From the NCBI RefSeq assembly GCF_030499515.1, contig NZ_JASTWJ010000001.1, positions 992,001 through 1,056,000 on the forward strand: DNA of 64,000 bases. Direction: 5' to 3'. The stretch is from Streptomyces sp. DT2A-34. Lineage in GTDB: Bacteria > Actinomycetota > Actinomycetes > Streptomycetales > Streptomycetaceae. Position numbers and translations under genes: made by a program. The notes below the pieces were generated by a model. It saw only the letters and a list, made by a program, of their open reading frames with translations, did not search any database and was not told the origin of the DNA. This document shows positions 53,561-63,883 of the stretch, piece by piece (the first letter of the stretch is position 1; each line of letters opens with the position of its first letter).

Positions 53561-54742
53561 ATGCCCACCCCGCCCCGCCGCCGTACCCCGTTCGGGCCCC
53601 GTATTGGGGCGGTCTCCGTCTTCGCCGCCTGTCTGGCGCTGTTGTCCCCGGCGGGCGCGGAAGCCGCCGCACGGCCCGGACCGCACCCCGACCACGCCCT
53701 CCAGCGGCAGCTGGAGGAGCTGGTCCGCGCGCCGGGCGGCCCGCCCGGCGTCATCGCTGTCCTCCACGACGGCAGGCGCGGCCGGGTCGTCCGGGCCGGC
53801 GTCGCGGACCTGGAGACCGGCCGGAGGCCCGACCCGTACGACCACATGCGGATCGCCAGTGCGGCCAAGGCGTTCAGCGGCGCGGTGGCGCTGTCCCTCG
53901 TCGACCGTCGCTACCTGCGCCTGGACGACACCCTGCGCAAGCGGTTGCCCCGTCTGCCGCGGGCCTGGGGCTCCGTGACGCTGCGCCAGCTGCTGAACCA
54001 CACCAGCGGCCTGCCCGACTTCGCGCAGGCCCCGGCGTTCCTGGCCACCCTCAGCGCGGATCCCCGGCACCGCTTCGACTCGCGCAGGCTGCTCGACTAC
54101 GTCGCCGACCGGCCTCTGCTCTTCCGGCCCGGCTCCCGGTACCAGTACTCCAACTCCGACAACATCGCCGTCGCCCTGATGGCGGAGGCGGCGACCGGCG
54201 TCCGGTACGAGCGGCTGCTGGACGAGCTGGTGTACCGGCCGCTGGGCCTGCGCGACACCAGCCTGCCGCAGGGCTACCGGATGCCGCGGCCCTATCTGCA
54301 CGGCTACGACGTGAGCCCGCCCTCGCCTCCGGAGGACGTCAGCGAGGTTCTGAGCATGTCCGCTGTCTGGGCGTCGGGCGGCATCGTGTCGACGCCCGTC
54401 GACATGACCCGCTTCATCCGCGGCTACGCCGGCGGCCGGCTGTACGGCCGCGCTGTCGTACGGGAGCAGCGGCGCTGGATCCCGGGGGCGGCGTCCGAGC
54501 CCGCCGGGCCGGGGCGCAACGACGCGGGACTCGCCATTTTCCGGTACACGACCCGCTGTGGGGTGGTGCTCGGGCACACCGGCAACACCCTCGGCTACAC
54601 GCAGCTGATCGCCGCCACGCCGGACGGGCGCCGGTCGCTGACCTTCTCCGTCACCACCCAGATCAACCAGGCCCTGAAGCCCGCCCTTCTGCAACGACTG
54701 CGCGCCGTGCAGGAGAACTTCGTCTGCGCGCTGCTGCGCTGA
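53561..54742 (+). CDS. secreted serine hydrolase (beta-lactamase/DD-carboxypeptidase-like)
   Basis: The 393-residue protein has a Sec signal (RIGAVSVFAACLALLSPAGA, cleavage near residue 35) and a class C/EstB-like fold. Motifs are the S-x-x-K motif in IASAAKAFSG, the Y-S-N triad YQYSNSDNIA, LRQLLNHTSGLPDF, and HTGNTLGYT in place of KTG. It fits the D-alanyl-D-alanine carboxypeptidase/beta-lactamase superfamily, often annotated as serine hydrolase. The substitution of H for K in the last motif is common in such relatives. ATG follows AGGAG by five bases. Whether it acts on wall peptides or esters is open. Confidence 0.88.
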   Translation: MPTPPRRRTPFGPRIGAVSVFAACLALLSPAGAEAAARPGPHPDHALQRQLEELVRAPGGPPGVIAVLHDGRRGRVVRAGVADLETGRRPDPYDHMRIASAAKAFSGAVALSLVDRRYLRLDDTLRKRLPRLPRAWGSVTLRQLLNHTSGLPDFAQAPAFLATLSADPRHRFDSRRLLDYVADRPLLFRPGSRYQYSNSDNIAVALMAEAATGVRYERLLDELVYRPLGLRDTSLPQGYRMPRPYLHGYDVSPPSPPEDVSEVLSMSAVWASGGIVSTPVDMTRFIRGYAGGRLYGRAVVREQRRWIPGAASEPAGPGRNDAGLAIFRYTTRCGVVLGHTGNTLGYTQLIAATPDGRRSLTFSVTTQINQALKPALLQRLRAVQENFVCALLR

Positions 54743-54769
54743 CCGAGGGCAGGGGCTGACGCACACGCC

Positions 54770-56410
54770 CTAGCGTTCGGTCACCTTGCCGTCGGCGACC
54801 TCGAGGCGGCGGGTGACGTGGACCGCGTCGAGCATGCGCCGGTCGTGGGTGACCAGGAGCAGTGTGCCCTCGTAGGCGTCCAGGGCGGATTCCAGTTGCT
54901 CGATGGCCGGCAGGTCGAGGTGGTTCGTGGGCTCGTCCAGGACCAGGAGGTTGACGCCCTTGCCCTGGAGGAGGGCGAGGGCGGCGCGGGTGCGTTCGCC
55001 CGGGGAGAGGGTGGCTGCCGAGCGCAGGACGTGGTCCGCCTTCAGACCGAACTTGGCCAGGAGGGTGCGGACTTCCGCCGGTTCCGTGTCCGGGACCGCG
55101 GCGCAGAAGGCGTCCAGCAGGGACTCCTCGCCGTGGAAGAGCTTGCGGGCCTGGTCGACCTCGCCGATCAGGACGCCCGAGCCGAGCGTCGCCTGTCCCG
55201 CGGTCAGGGGGACGCGGCCCAGCAGGGCGCCCAGCAGCGTCGATTTGCCCGCGCCGTTGGCGCCGGTGACCGCCACCCGGTCGGCCCAGTCGATCTGCAG
55301 GGACACCGGGCCGAGGGTGAAGTCGCCGCGTCGTACCTCGGCGTCCCGCAGGGTCGCGACCACGGCGCCCGAGCGCGGGGCCGAGGCGATCTCCATGCGC
55401 AGATCCCACTCCTTGCGTGGCTCCTCGACGACGTCCAGGCGCTCGATCATGCGCTGGGTCTGGCGGGCCTTGGCGGCCTGCTTCTCGCTGGCCTCGCTGC
55501 GGAACTTGCGGCCGATCTTGTCGTTGTCGTTGCTCGCCTTGCGGCGGGCGTTCTTGACGCCCTTGTCCATCCAGGAGCGCTGCATCTGTGCCCGGTCCTG
55601 CAGGGCGGCGCGCTTGTCGGCGTACTCGTCATAGTCGTCGCGGGCATGCCGACGGGCCACCTCGCGCTCCTCCAGATAGGCCTCGTAGCCGCCGCCGTAG
55701 AGGTTGATCTGCCGCTGGGCGAGGTCGAGTTCGAGGACCTTGGTGACCGTGCGGGTGAGGAACTCGCGGTCGTGGCTGACGACCACCGTCCCGGCGCGCA
55801 GGCCGCCGACGAAGCGTTCCAGGCGCTCCAGGCCGTCGAGGTCGAGGTCGTTCGTCGGCTCGTCGAGGAGGAAGACGTCGTAGCGCGACAGCAGCAGCGA
55901 GGCCAGTCCGGCGCGCGCCGCCTGGCCGCCCGACAGGGACGTCATGGGCTGGTCCAGGTCCACGGCCAGGCCCAGCGAGTCGGCGACCTCCTCGGCCCGC
56001 TCGTCGAGGTCGGCGCCGCCCAGTCCCAGCCATCGCTCCAGGCTCGTCGCGTACGCGTCGTCGGCGCCGGGCGCTTCGTCGACCAGGGCCTGCGTGGCCT
56101 CGTCCATCGCCCGCTGGGCCTCGGCGACCCCGGTACGCCGGGCCAGGAACTCCCGTACGGTCTCGCCCGGCCGTCGCTCCGGTTCCTGCGGGAGGTGACC
56201 GACGGTCGCGGTCGGCGGGGACAGCCGCAGCTCACCCTCCTCCGGCGCCATCAGCCCGGCGAGCAGGCGCAGCAGCGTGGACTTGCCCGCGCCGTTGGCC
56301 CCGACCAGGCCGATCACATCTCCGGGCGCCACGACGAGGTCGAGCCCACTGAACAGAGCACGGTCGCCGTGGCCTGCGGCGAGGTTCTTGGCAACGAGGG
56401 TGGCAGTCAC
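54770..56410 (-). CDS. ABC-F family ATPase
   Basis: The 546-residue protein has two ABC domains and no membrane part. The first has Walker A GLVGANGAGKSTLL, signature SLSGGQAARAGLASLLLS and Walker B VFLLDEPTNDLDLDG; the second has VTGANGAGKSTLL, LSPGERTRAAL and LVLDEPTNHLDLPA. The linker (RRHARDDYDEYADKRAALQD, KARQTQRMIERLD) is the basic P-site motif of ABC-F. These act at the ribosome in translation factor or antibiotic-resistance roles. The GTG (MTATLVAKN) has only a weak site; a longer frame to 56587 is less likely. It converges with the serine hydrolase. Confidence 0.88.
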   Translation of the reverse strand: MTATLVAKNLAAGHGDRALFSGLDLVVAPGDVIGLVGANGAGKSTLLRLLAGLMAPEEGELRLSPPTATVGHLPQEPERRPGETVREFLARRTGVAEAQRAMDEATQALVDEAPGADDAYATSLERWLGLGGADLDERAEEVADSLGLAVDLDQPMTSLSGGQAARAGLASLLLSRYDVFLLDEPTNDLDLDGLERLERFVGGLRAGTVVVSHDREFLTRTVTKVLELDLAQRQINLYGGGYEAYLEEREVARRHARDDYDEYADKRAALQDRAQMQRSWMDKGVKNARRKASNDNDKIGRKFRSEASEKQAAKARQTQRMIERLDVVEEPRKEWDLRMEIASAPRSGAVVATLRDAEVRRGDFTLGPVSLQIDWADRVAVTGANGAGKSTLLGALLGRVPLTAGQATLGSGVLIGEVDQARKLFHGEESLLDAFCAAVPDTEPAEVRTLLAKFGLKADHVLRSAATLSPGERTRAALALLQGKGVNLLVLDEPTNHLDLPAIEQLESALDAYEGTLLLVTHDRRMLDAVHVTRRLEVADGKVTER

Positions 56411-56611
56411 AGGGGGTGATCCTAGTGGCAGGGGCACACGGGACGCGTCGGGGTTTCCGGCGCGCAGGATCGCCGGGGGGCAGCGCCCCAAAGGGGCGCG
56501 GGGCTGTATCCATATGCGGCTCCGCCGCGTGGGCGCGACCAGCCACAACGGCCCCGCAGACGACCGACGGCATAAAGCGGCACCCACCTCATCGCGGCAC
56601 CCAGCGGAGCG
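56411..56611. repeat. Streptomyces intergenic repeat with hairpin
   Basis: At about 56478-56560 is GCGCCCCAAAGGGGCGCGGG followed by GCTGTATCCATATGCGGCTCCGCCGCGTGGGCGCGACC. I recognise the GCGCCCCnnAGGGGCGCGG and GGCTCCGCCGC words as a repeat found between many Streptomyces genes. It lies between the ABC-F start and the stop of the next leftward gene and can serve as terminator. Function otherwise unknown. Confidence 0.65.
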
Positions 56612-57640
56612 CTACCGCGCAACCGCCTGCACCAGCACACTCCCCGACGTCCGAGCCACCACGAACGACTCCCCCTTCACCGCCTTCGCGTCCAGCGTGA
56701 TGCGATGGCGGCCCGGTTCCAGGATGCCGTCGAAGACCTCGTGGGTGTGGGTGCGGTACAGGCGGTCGAGCCGGTACGTGGTGAGGCGGACCCGGCAGGG
56801 TGAGGTGACCTCGACGCCCGCCTCGCCGTCGGCGGCCACCAGGCGGGTCAGGCGGCGCTGTTCGGCCGGACTGCGGTCCAGGGCGTGTTCGATCTGCGCG
56901 ACCAGCAGCGGCACGATCGGCGCGAGGCCGTCGACGTACGCCACGTCGACTCCCGCGTCCGCGAAAACGCGGCGTACGGCGGCGCGCTGCTCCGCACCGA
57001 TCGCCCGGCCGAAGGCGACGGCGCCGTAGGCTCGCAGTTCGTCGGCGGGGACGCCGCCCACGTCGTGGGTGATGTCGGCGCCGATGCCGATGGTGCGCAG
57101 GGCGGCGGCGAGCTTGGCCAGGAGGGCGACGCGGGCGCCGATGAGGAGCACCCGGCGGCGGGCGGCGGGCGCCTCGGAGTCGCCGTCGAGCAGGGAGCCG
57201 AGCGCCGCGCGGTACTCGGTGCCGTGGAAGCGGAAGGGCCCGATGCCGTGGTAGCCGTTGAGCTCCAGGTCGGGGTGTTCGTCGGTCTGCCAGGCGAAGT
57301 CCCGCCAGATGTAGTCGTCGCCGTCCTGGTCGATGAGCGCGGTGACGGCGCCGCAGGCGAGGTCCTCGCAGTCCGGGCAGCCGTAGATGACGTACCGGCC
57401 GCCGGGAAGCGGGGCGTCCGCCTCCAGGAGCAGGCTGCGGACCTGGGCGGTGAAGATGGCGGGCGGGACGTCGGAGGCGAGCGGGGAGACGGCGTCGAGG
57501 TCGGAGAGCTGGAACAGCAGCGGGCGTCCGTCGACGATGAAGTCCACGAAGTCCCGGTGCACCTGGTAGTCACCGTTGGCGAGGACTCCACCGGCACGCA
57601 TCGCCGGTGCCAGGCCGAAGGTCGCGTACTCGGCAGACAT
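56612..57640 (-). CDS. uncharacterised protein, sometimes labelled oxidoreductase
   Basis: The 342-residue protein has no domain I recognise. Visible features: FVDFIVDGRPLLFQLSDLDA, VIYGCPDCEDLACGAVTALI (a C-x2-C pair with a third cysteine), YIWRDFAWQTDEHPDLELNG and a Rossmann-like VLLIGARVALLAKLAAALRT in the middle. The last third is beta-rich with THTHEVFDGILEPGRHRITL. The GIGADITHDVGGVPADELRA segment resembles NAD-binding half-folds but lacks a full fingerprint. ATG 57640 follows GGGGAT; upstream frames are less likely. Possible metal site at CPDC; true function unknown. Confidence 0.7.
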   Translation of the reverse strand: MSAEYATFGLAPAMRAGGVLANGDYQVHRDFVDFIVDGRPLLFQLSDLDAVSPLASDVPPAIFTAQVRSLLLEADAPLPGGRYVIYGCPDCEDLACGAVTALIDQDGDDYIWRDFAWQTDEHPDLELNGYHGIGPFRFHGTEYRAALGSLLDGDSEAPAARRRVLLIGARVALLAKLAAALRTIGIGADITHDVGGVPADELRAYGAVAFGRAIGAEQRAAVRRVFADAGVDVAYVDGLAPIVPLLVAQIEHALDRSPAEQRRLTRLVAADGEAGVEVTSPCRVRLTTYRLDRLYRTHTHEVFDGILEPGRHRITLDAKAVKGESFVVARTSGSVLVQAVAR

Positions 57641-57706
57641 GCTGTGAGTATCCCCACGGAAGGACCGATATGAGCGCGGCATGACATATTCCGCTAACGT
57701 CCCGGC

Positions 57707-58657
57707 ATGGGGAGCGAACAGGTGGACGATGTCGTGGTGGTCGGCGGCGGTGTCATCGGGCTGACCACGGCCCTCGTTCTGGCCGAACGGGGCGCACGCG
57801 TGCGTGTCTGGACGCGGGATCCCGTCGAGGCGACCACCTCGGCGGTTGCGGGGGCGCTTTGGTGGCCGTACCGGATCGAGCCGTGCGCGCTCGCGCGGGC
57901 GTGGGCCCTGCGCTCCCTGGATGTGTACGAGGAGCTGGCGGCGGGGAGCGAGCCGACCGGCGTACGCATGGTCGAAGGGGTGCTGGGCGAGGCGAGCCTG
58001 GACGAGGCGGACGCGTGGGCCACGGCCCGGCTGCCGGGGCTGCGCGCGACGACGGCCGAGGAGTACGCCGGTTCGGGGCTGTGGGCGCGGCTGCCGGTGA
58101 TCGACATGGCGACGTTTCTGCCGTGGCTGCGGGACCGGTTCCTGAAGACGGGCGGCGCGATCGAGACGCGGTCGGTGTCCGGCTTCGCGGAGGTCGAGGC
58201 GCCGGTCGTGGTCAACTGCACGGGACTCGGCGCCCGCGAGCTGGTGCCCGACGCGTCCGTGCGCCCCGTGCGCGGGCAGTTGGTCGTCGTGGAGAACCCC
58301 GGCATCCGCACCTGGCTGACCTCGACCGACGCCGACGGGGAGATGGCGTACTTCTTCCCGCAGCCCGGGCGGCTGCTCCTGGGCGGTACCGCGGTCGAGG
58401 ACGACTGGTCACCGGAGCCGGATCCGGGAGTGGCCGAGGCGATCGTACGGCGGTGTGCGGTGCTGCGGCCGGAGATCGCGGGGGCGCGGGTGCTGGCGCA
58501 CCGGGTGGGGCTGCGGCCGGTACGGGACGCCGTACGGCTGGAGCGTGAAGCACTGCCGGGCGGGCGGGTGTTGGTGCACAACTACGGGCATGGCGGGGCG
58601 GGTGTGACCGTGGCGTGGGGGTGTGCGGAGGAGGCGGCCGGGCTCGCCTCCTCCTGA
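57707..58657 (+). CDS. FAD-dependent D-amino-acid oxidase family protein
   Basis: The 316-residue flavoprotein has VVVGGGVIGLTTALVLAERG, GARVRVWTRDP, VVNCTGLGARELVPD, GRLLLGGTAVEDDW, and the C-terminal HNYGHGGAGVTVAWGCA. These give the DAAO family profile: oxidation of D-amino acids to 2-oxo acids with H2O2 formation. An Arg in GLRPVRDAVRL would bind the substrate carboxylate. ATG (MGSEQVDD) starts the gene; it diverges from the unknown 342-residue gene with 66 bases between. It may serve cell-wall D-amino acid salvage. Confidence 0.92.
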   Translation: MGSEQVDDVVVVGGGVIGLTTALVLAERGARVRVWTRDPVEATTSAVAGALWWPYRIEPCALARAWALRSLDVYEELAAGSEPTGVRMVEGVLGEASLDEADAWATARLPGLRATTAEEYAGSGLWARLPVIDMATFLPWLRDRFLKTGGAIETRSVSGFAEVEAPVVVNCTGLGARELVPDASVRPVRGQLVVVENPGIRTWLTSTDADGEMAYFFPQPGRLLLGGTAVEDDWSPEPDPGVAEAIVRRCAVLRPEIAGARVLAHRVGLRPVRDAVRLEREALPGGRVLVHNYGHGGAGVTVAWGCAEEAAGLASS

Positions 58658-58668
58658 GTGCGCACCGT

Positions 58669-60372
58669 TCAGCCGTGGTCGTGACCCAGGGGGTCGCCCT
58701 CGGTGTCCGTGCCGGCGCCCGGGCCGACCCTGATCTCGAAGTCGCCGTCGTACCTCTTGTGGCCCTCGATCACCGCGAGCTCGACGGCCTCGGAGCCCAT
58801 CTCGCCGCGCACGATGACCGGGTCCCGGCGCAGATCGCGCATGAGGGCGACGCACATGCCGATCATCACGAGGACGAAGGGCGCGGCGGCCAGGATCGTG
58901 AGGTTCTGCAGGCCGGTGAGCGCGTCGCCCTGGCCGCTGCCGACGAGCAGCATGATGGCGGCGACGGCTCCGGTGACCACGCCCCAGAAAACGACGACGA
59001 AGCGGCCGGGTTCGAGGGCGCCCTTCTGGGAGAGCGTGCCCATGACGATGGACGCGGCGTCGGCTCCCGAGACGAAGAAGATGCCGACCAGGATCATCAC
59101 GAGCAGGCTGGTGACGGTGGCGATGGGGAACTCCTGGAGGACGCCGAAGAGTTGACCCTCGGGAGTCTCCTCGCCGCCGAGCGCGCCGCCTTCTTTCAGC
59201 TTCATCGCCGTACCGCCGAAGACCGCGAACCAGACGAGGCTGACGGTGCTGGGCACGAGGATGACGCCGCCGACGAACTGCCGGATGGTGCGGCCGCGGC
59301 TGATCCGGGCGATGAACATGCCGACGAAGGGCGTCCAGGAGATCCACCAGGCCCAGTAGAAGACGGTCCAGCTGCCGAGCCAGTCCGCGACGCCCTCGCC
59401 GCCGCTGGCCTCGGTGCGGCCGGCGAGCTGGGGCAGGTCGCCGAGGTAGGCGAAGATCGACGTGGGCAGCAGGTCGAGCACGATGATCGTGGGGCCCGCG
59501 ATGAACACGAAGACCGCGAGGATCAGGGCCAGCACCATGTTGGTGTTGGACAGCCACTGGATGCCCCGCTCGATGCCGGAGACGGCCGAGAGCACGAAGG
59601 CCAGGGTCAGCACGGCGATGATCGAGACGAGCAGGCCGGTGCTGACGTCGTCCATCCAGTCCAGTTCCTGGAAGCCGGAGCCGATCTGGAGCGCGCCCAG
59701 GCCCAGTGAGGCCGCGGAGCCGAAGACGGTGGCGATGATCGCGAGGATGTCGATCACCCGTCCCCCGACGCCGTTCGCGTGCTTCTCCCCGATCAACGGG
59801 GTGAAGACCGCGCTGATGGTCTGGCGCCGCCGCTTGCGGAAGGTGCTGTAGGCGATGCCGAGTCCGACCACCGCGTAGATCGCCCAGGGGTGCAGCGTCC
59901 AGTGGAAGAGGGTGGTGGCCATCGCCGTCTCCATGCGTTCGCCGGAGTTGGCGGGGTTCGTGCCCGGAGGCGGGGCCGAGTAGTGCGAGAGCGGCTCGCT
60001 CACGCCGTAGAACATCAGGCCGATGCCCATGCCGGCGCTGAACATCATCGCCACCCAGGACACCGTCTTGAACTCGGGTTCCTCGCCCTCGGCGCCGAGG
60101 TGGATACGGCCGTAGCGGCTGATCGCGAGCCACAGCGCGAAGACCACGAAACACGAGGCGGCGAGTATGAAGGCCCAGCCGCCGTTGTGGATCAGGCCGT
60201 TCAGCATCTTCGTGGACACGCTCTCCAGCGAGTCCGTGGCCGCCCAGCCCCAGATCACGAAGGCCACGGTGATGGCCGCGGTGACGCCGAACACCACTCG
60301 GTCCGTGCTCGGGTGGCCGGAAACGTCCGTAGGACCCTCCCGGCCACCTCTCTTCTTGAGATCCTCAGTCAT
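58669..60372 (-). CDS. BCCT-family transporter (betaine/choline/carnitine)
   Basis: The 567-residue transporter has about 12 membrane helices and the BCCT tryptophan-rich box WTVFYWAWWISWTPFVGMFI, with SAGMGIGLMFYGVSEPLSHY and TLFHWTLHPWAIYAVVGLGI. The substrate is likely a quaternary amine osmolyte such as glycine betaine. The C-terminus is hydrophilic (about 60 residues), where BetP-type proteins sense osmolality; it ends HDHG. ATG 60372 (MTEDLKKRGG) has GGGGAAGGT. No betaine-converting enzyme is adjacent. Confidence 0.93.
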   Translation of the reverse strand: MTEDLKKRGGREGPTDVSGHPSTDRVVFGVTAAITVAFVIWGWAATDSLESVSTKMLNGLIHNGGWAFILAASCFVVFALWLAISRYGRIHLGAEGEEPEFKTVSWVAMMFSAGMGIGLMFYGVSEPLSHYSAPPPGTNPANSGERMETAMATTLFHWTLHPWAIYAVVGLGIAYSTFRKRRRQTISAVFTPLIGEKHANGVGGRVIDILAIIATVFGSAASLGLGALQIGSGFQELDWMDDVSTGLLVSIIAVLTLAFVLSAVSGIERGIQWLSNTNMVLALILAVFVFIAGPTIIVLDLLPTSIFAYLGDLPQLAGRTEASGGEGVADWLGSWTVFYWAWWISWTPFVGMFIARISRGRTIRQFVGGVILVPSTVSLVWFAVFGGTAMKLKEGGALGGEETPEGQLFGVLQEFPIATVTSLLVMILVGIFFVSGADAASIVMGTLSQKGALEPGRFVVVFWGVVTGAVAAIMLLVGSGQGDALTGLQNLTILAAAPFVLVMIGMCVALMRDLRRDPVIVRGEMGSEAVELAVIEGHKRYDGDFEIRVGPGAGTDTEGDPLGHDHG

Positions 60373-60460
60373 CTGCGGCACCTTCCCCGGTGAACGGTGG
60401 ATACGCCGGTTCCACGTCGTCTCCCAGGACCTACCACAGATCCCGTCGATCTCGACCGTT

Positions 60461-61720
60461 TCAGCAGTCGGTGTCGGGCTCACCTGCCGTGAGGTGATAG
60501 GGGGCGCGCTCGTCGAGGAGCAGCGGGACGAGGGCGCGCAGGGATTGGCGGAGCGGGACGTAGGTACCGCGGGTCTTCACTCCGTGCAGGGCCAGTTCGT
60601 CCTTCACCTGCGTGTACTGGTCGGTGGTGAGCCGGTATCCGCAGGGCGGGTCCTGGATCACCTCGGCGGGCTCGGGCGGGTCGTTGTCGGCGCCGCCGAG
60701 GTAGGCGGGGCCGGTGTCGGCGTAGCCGGCGAGCCGGGCCGTCCCGGTCGCCGCCTCGATCCGGCCACGGCGAGCGTCGGTGAACTCGAACAGGCCGTCC
60801 AGCGCCGAGAGTTGGGAGCTCACCCGGCGCCGGTTGTTCAGCGCCTCGTCGGCCTTCTCCTCGTCGGTGAGCGGGTCGACGCGGCTCTCGATGAGCAGGC
60901 CCACCGAGTGCTTGATGCCGGACATGTTCCGCAGGATGCGTTCCTGGCCGTCACCGGCGACCTGCCGGATCGGTTCGCCCGTGACCGGGTCGGTCCAGAT
61001 GCCGTACGTGCCGGTCGAGTAACCGGCGCCCGTCGCGGCGGGGCGCACGTACGACTGGGACAGGGCCTGTGCCTCGTCGTGGACGTGGGTGTCCGTGTTG
61101 AGGTTGCGGGGCCACAGGTCGAACAGGTCCTTGTCGTAGTACGGGGGTGTGGCGCCATACTCGTGCAGGTCGTAGACGACGTCGGGGCGCTGGTCGCGGA
61201 TGACCGCGGCCACGGCGCGGCCCTCGGCGGTCTGCAGGGCGATGTGGTCGCGGTTGATGTCCACGCCGTCGCTGTTGCCGCGGGTGTCGGCGACCCGGCC
61301 GTCGGGGTTGGCGGTGGGCACGACCAGCAGGGTGGTGCGCTCCAGGAAGCGCCGGGTCTGCCGGTCCTTCGCGTACGCCAGGTCGCGGACGGTGGACAGA
61401 CAGGCCTCGCGGCCGGAGGGTTCGTCGCCGTGCTGGCTGCAGATGAGCAGCACCTTGTTCGGGGTGGGGCTGGTGCCGATGCGGACCAGTTGGAGCGGGC
61501 GGCCCTGTTTCGTCGTACCGATGCGGGCGATGGAGACCCGGTCGCTCGCCTTGTCGACGGCCGCGAGGAAGGCCTGCTCCTCGGATTCCCCGGTCCATCT
61601 GGCGCCGTTCGACTGTTCGAAGCCGGTGCGGGGCGGGGTGTCGGCGGCGTGGGCCGGTGCGGCGACGAGGGATGCGGCGAGGGCCGCCGCGACGACGGTG
61701 ACGGTTCGGATGCGGGTCAC
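60461..61720 (-). CDS. secreted M14-family metallocarboxypeptidase
   Basis: The 419-residue protein has a Sec signal ([20 protein letters not shown], cleavage near HAAD) and an M14 domain. Zinc ligands are in [12 protein letters not shown] (His and Glu) with the third His later, and [10 protein letters not shown] and YDLHEYGA match the family. The M14 enzymes remove C-terminal residues; this one is in the carboxypeptidase A/zinc-carboxypeptidase group. GTG at 61720 overlaps the stop of the X-Pro peptidase gene (GTGA). Both are secreted peptidases, so the pair digests extracellular peptides. Confidence 0.88.
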   Translation of the reverse strand: MTRIRTVTVVAAALAASLVAAPAHAADTPPRTGFEQSNGARWTGESEEQAFLAAVDKASDRVSIARIGTTKQGRPLQLVRIGTSPTPNKVLLICSQHGDEPSGREACLSTVRDLAYAKDRQTRRFLERTTLLVVPTANPDGRVADTRGNSDGVDINRDHIALQTAEGRAVAAVIRDQRPDVVYDLHEYGATPPYYDKDLFDLWPRNLNTDTHVHDEAQALSQSYVRPAATGAGYSTGTYGIWTDPVTGEPIRQVAGDGQERILRNMSGIKHSVGLLIESRVDPLTDEEKADEALNNRRRVSSQLSALDGLFEFTDARRGRIEAATGTARLAGYADTGPAYLGGADNDPPEPAEVIQDPPCGYRLTTDQYTQVKDELALHGVKTRGTYVPLRQSLRALVPLLLDERAPYHLTAGEPDTDC

Positions 61721-63690
61721 TGGCCTCCCTCCGGGATGCGGTGGATGCTGCGGGGTGCGGTGGTCACGCCGTCGAGGGGCGCGGTCTCGGGGGCTGCGGA
61801 TACGGAGCCCGTGGTGGCGCGTGCGAACGCGGGGGCGCCGCCGACCAGCGGGACGCGGGCTTTCGTACGGGAGAGGTCGAGCGTGAGGGTTGGCGTGGTC
61901 GACGGAGGATCGATCAGGTCCTTGTCCGTACCGGCGATGATCAGGGCGAGGCGGTGGCCCGCCGGGACCACGTGGTCGGTGGCCGCCAGGTCGAGAGTGA
62001 TGGTGTAAGGCTTGCCCGGCGTCAGCGGTACGCCCTTCATGTCCGAGGCGTAGTTCCCCAGGTCGGCCCAGCCGCGGCTGACGACCGTGTAGTCGACGTC
62101 GGCGGTCTTGGCCGCGGTCTCCTTGAAGCAGGCGCTGTCGCCGGTGGTGCTGACGCCCCAGCAGGTGCGGTCGGTGAGCGTGGTGATGCCCTCGCCGCTC
62201 GTCGCGTAGTCGCGGACGGTGTCGGGGCCGAGGTCGACCAGGACGGCGGAGAGGTGGGCCGTCGAGGTGGTCGGGGTCGCGGTGACGGTGACCTCGGAGG
62301 AGCCGGACAGGCGCAGGTCGCGGGTGAGCGGCTTGGTCACGAAGCCCGCCTTGTCGGGGGTGGACCGGTCGATGTGCGCGGCCCAGTCGGTCTCGCTGTG
62401 CTGCGGGTCGTCGGTGAAGGTCTCGGTGCCGTTGCCCTTGCGCAGGCCGAGGGTGCCGACGCCGGCCTGGGTGCCCTTGGCGGGGCGCAGGGTGGTGGTG
62501 TCGGTGCCGCGCGGCGGCCAGGCCTTGGAGGTGACCCACTGGTCGGGGTGGCGCTCGATGTCGGCCATCGGTTCACGGTCGATGCCGTTGTCGTAGCCGA
62601 GGAGTTCGTGGTCGAACCAGCGGTGCAGGGTCTCCACCCATGCGGCACGGCGGAAGTCGAAGGGGTCGACGTGGCCGGTCTGGGAGAGCCAGATCTTGCG
62701 CTCGACGCCGTTCTTCGCCAGGGCGTCCCACCACTGGCCGACGTGCTTCATGCGGACGTTGAGGTCCTGCATGCCGTGGATCAGGAAGACGCTCGCCCTG
62801 ACCTTGCGCGCGTCCTTCACGTAGTCGCGCTCGGTCCACAGGGGCGTCCAGTCGCCGGTGCGCGGGGCCCCGTCGACGAGCATCTGCTGGACGGCGCCGC
62901 ACTTGGCACGCGCGTCGGGGCTGTCGACGTCGTCGGAGAGCCAGTCGGGGCCGGAGTCGTACAGCGGGGCGCCCTGCTGGAAGTAGTAATCGTACCAGGA
63001 GGAGATGGCGCTGATCGGGACGATGGTCCTCAGGCCCTCGACGCCGGTGGCGGCGACGCCGTTGGCTATGGTGCCGTCCCAGCTCTTGCCGATCATTCCG
63101 GTGCGGCCGTTGGTCCACGTCGCTTTGGCCTTGGTGGTGCCGGTGCGGGTCGTGTACGCCTTCGCGCGGCCGTTCAGCCAGTCGACGACGGCCTTCGCGG
63201 AGAGGACGTCGGAGCGGCCGCCGACGTCCACGCAGCCGTCGGAGCGGTTGGTGCCGGCGAGGTCGACGCCGACGAAGGCGTAGCCGCGGGGCACGAAGTA
63301 GTTGTCGTAGAACAGCGGCATCTGGACGACGTCGCCGTTCGCGTCGTACGTCTTCTTCTGGCCCTCGTTGCCTCGCCCGCAGCACGAGTAGTACGGGCTG
63401 GCGTCCATGATGACGGGTATCTTGCGGCCCTGCTGGGCCGCCTCTTGGGGCCGGACGATGTCGACGGCGACCCGGTCGGTCTTTCCGTCGCGGTCGTGGT
63501 CGAGTCCGGTGTCCACCCATACGGCCTCGCGGATGGCGTTCTCGTACGAGTAGACGGGTCTGCTCTCCCGCGGGGCGGCGTGCGCCGTCGCGGGGGTCAG
63601 GAACGTGGCCATCAGGGCAGCGGTGGCCACCGTCGCGAGCGGTCTCCAGATCGTGAAGCGCGTGCGTATCGGCATGCGCGGACGGTACAT
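61717..63690 (-). CDS. secreted Xaa-Pro dipeptidyl-peptidase-like (S15) protein
   Basis: The 657-residue precursor has a signal peptide (residues 1-39, cleaved near HAAP) and an alpha/beta-hydrolase domain of S15 type. The nucleophile elbow is [16 protein letters not shown] (Ser), with the acid in [12 protein letters not shown] and His in SQTGHVDPF. The C-terminal jelly-roll (about 480-650) has [11 protein letters not shown] and [20 protein letters not shown]. It removes X-Pro dipeptides. Cysteines ([10 protein letters not shown]) may form a disulfide. ATG 63690 follows GGGAG. The carboxypeptidase gene overlaps its stop. Confidence 0.9.
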   Translation of the reverse strand: MYRPRMPIRTRFTIWRPLATVATAALMATFLTPATAHAAPRESRPVYSYENAIREAVWVDTGLDHDRDGKTDRVAVDIVRPQEAAQQGRKIPVIMDASPYYSCCGRGNEGQKKTYDANGDVVQMPLFYDNYFVPRGYAFVGVDLAGTNRSDGCVDVGGRSDVLSAKAVVDWLNGRAKAYTTRTGTTKAKATWTNGRTGMIGKSWDGTIANGVAATGVEGLRTIVPISAISSWYDYYFQQGAPLYDSGPDWLSDDVDSPDARAKCGAVQQMLVDGAPRTGDWTPLWTERDYVKDARKVRASVFLIHGMQDLNVRMKHVGQWWDALAKNGVERKIWLSQTGHVDPFDFRRAAWVETLHRWFDHELLGYDNGIDREPMADIERHPDQWVTSKAWPPRGTDTTTLRPAKGTQAGVGTLGLRKGNGTETFTDDPQHSETDWAAHIDRSTPDKAGFVTKPLTRDLRLSGSSEVTVTATPTTSTAHLSAVLVDLGPDTVRDYATSGEGITTLTDRTCWGVSTTGDSACFKETAAKTADVDYTVVSRGWADLGNYASDMKGVPLTPGKPYTITLDLAATDHVVPAGHRLALIIAGTDKDLIDPPSTTPTLTLDLSRTKARVPLVGGAPAFARATTGSVSAAPETAPLDGVTTAPRSIHRIPEGGQ

Positions 63691-63883
63691 CGGTCAACTC
63701 CCGTGCAGAAGAGGGGGACTGATGACCCATGAGGTCCCTTGTGGCCGATAAACGTCCCTGGGGCGGGTCGGCTCATGTCGGCCGAATGGCGATTGTGTGA
63801 CAGCAGTGGTCATGGACACACCGGGGACACAGGTGGTGAATAGGCTCCGGACAGACTTCGGGCCCCTACGACTTGGAGCTTTC

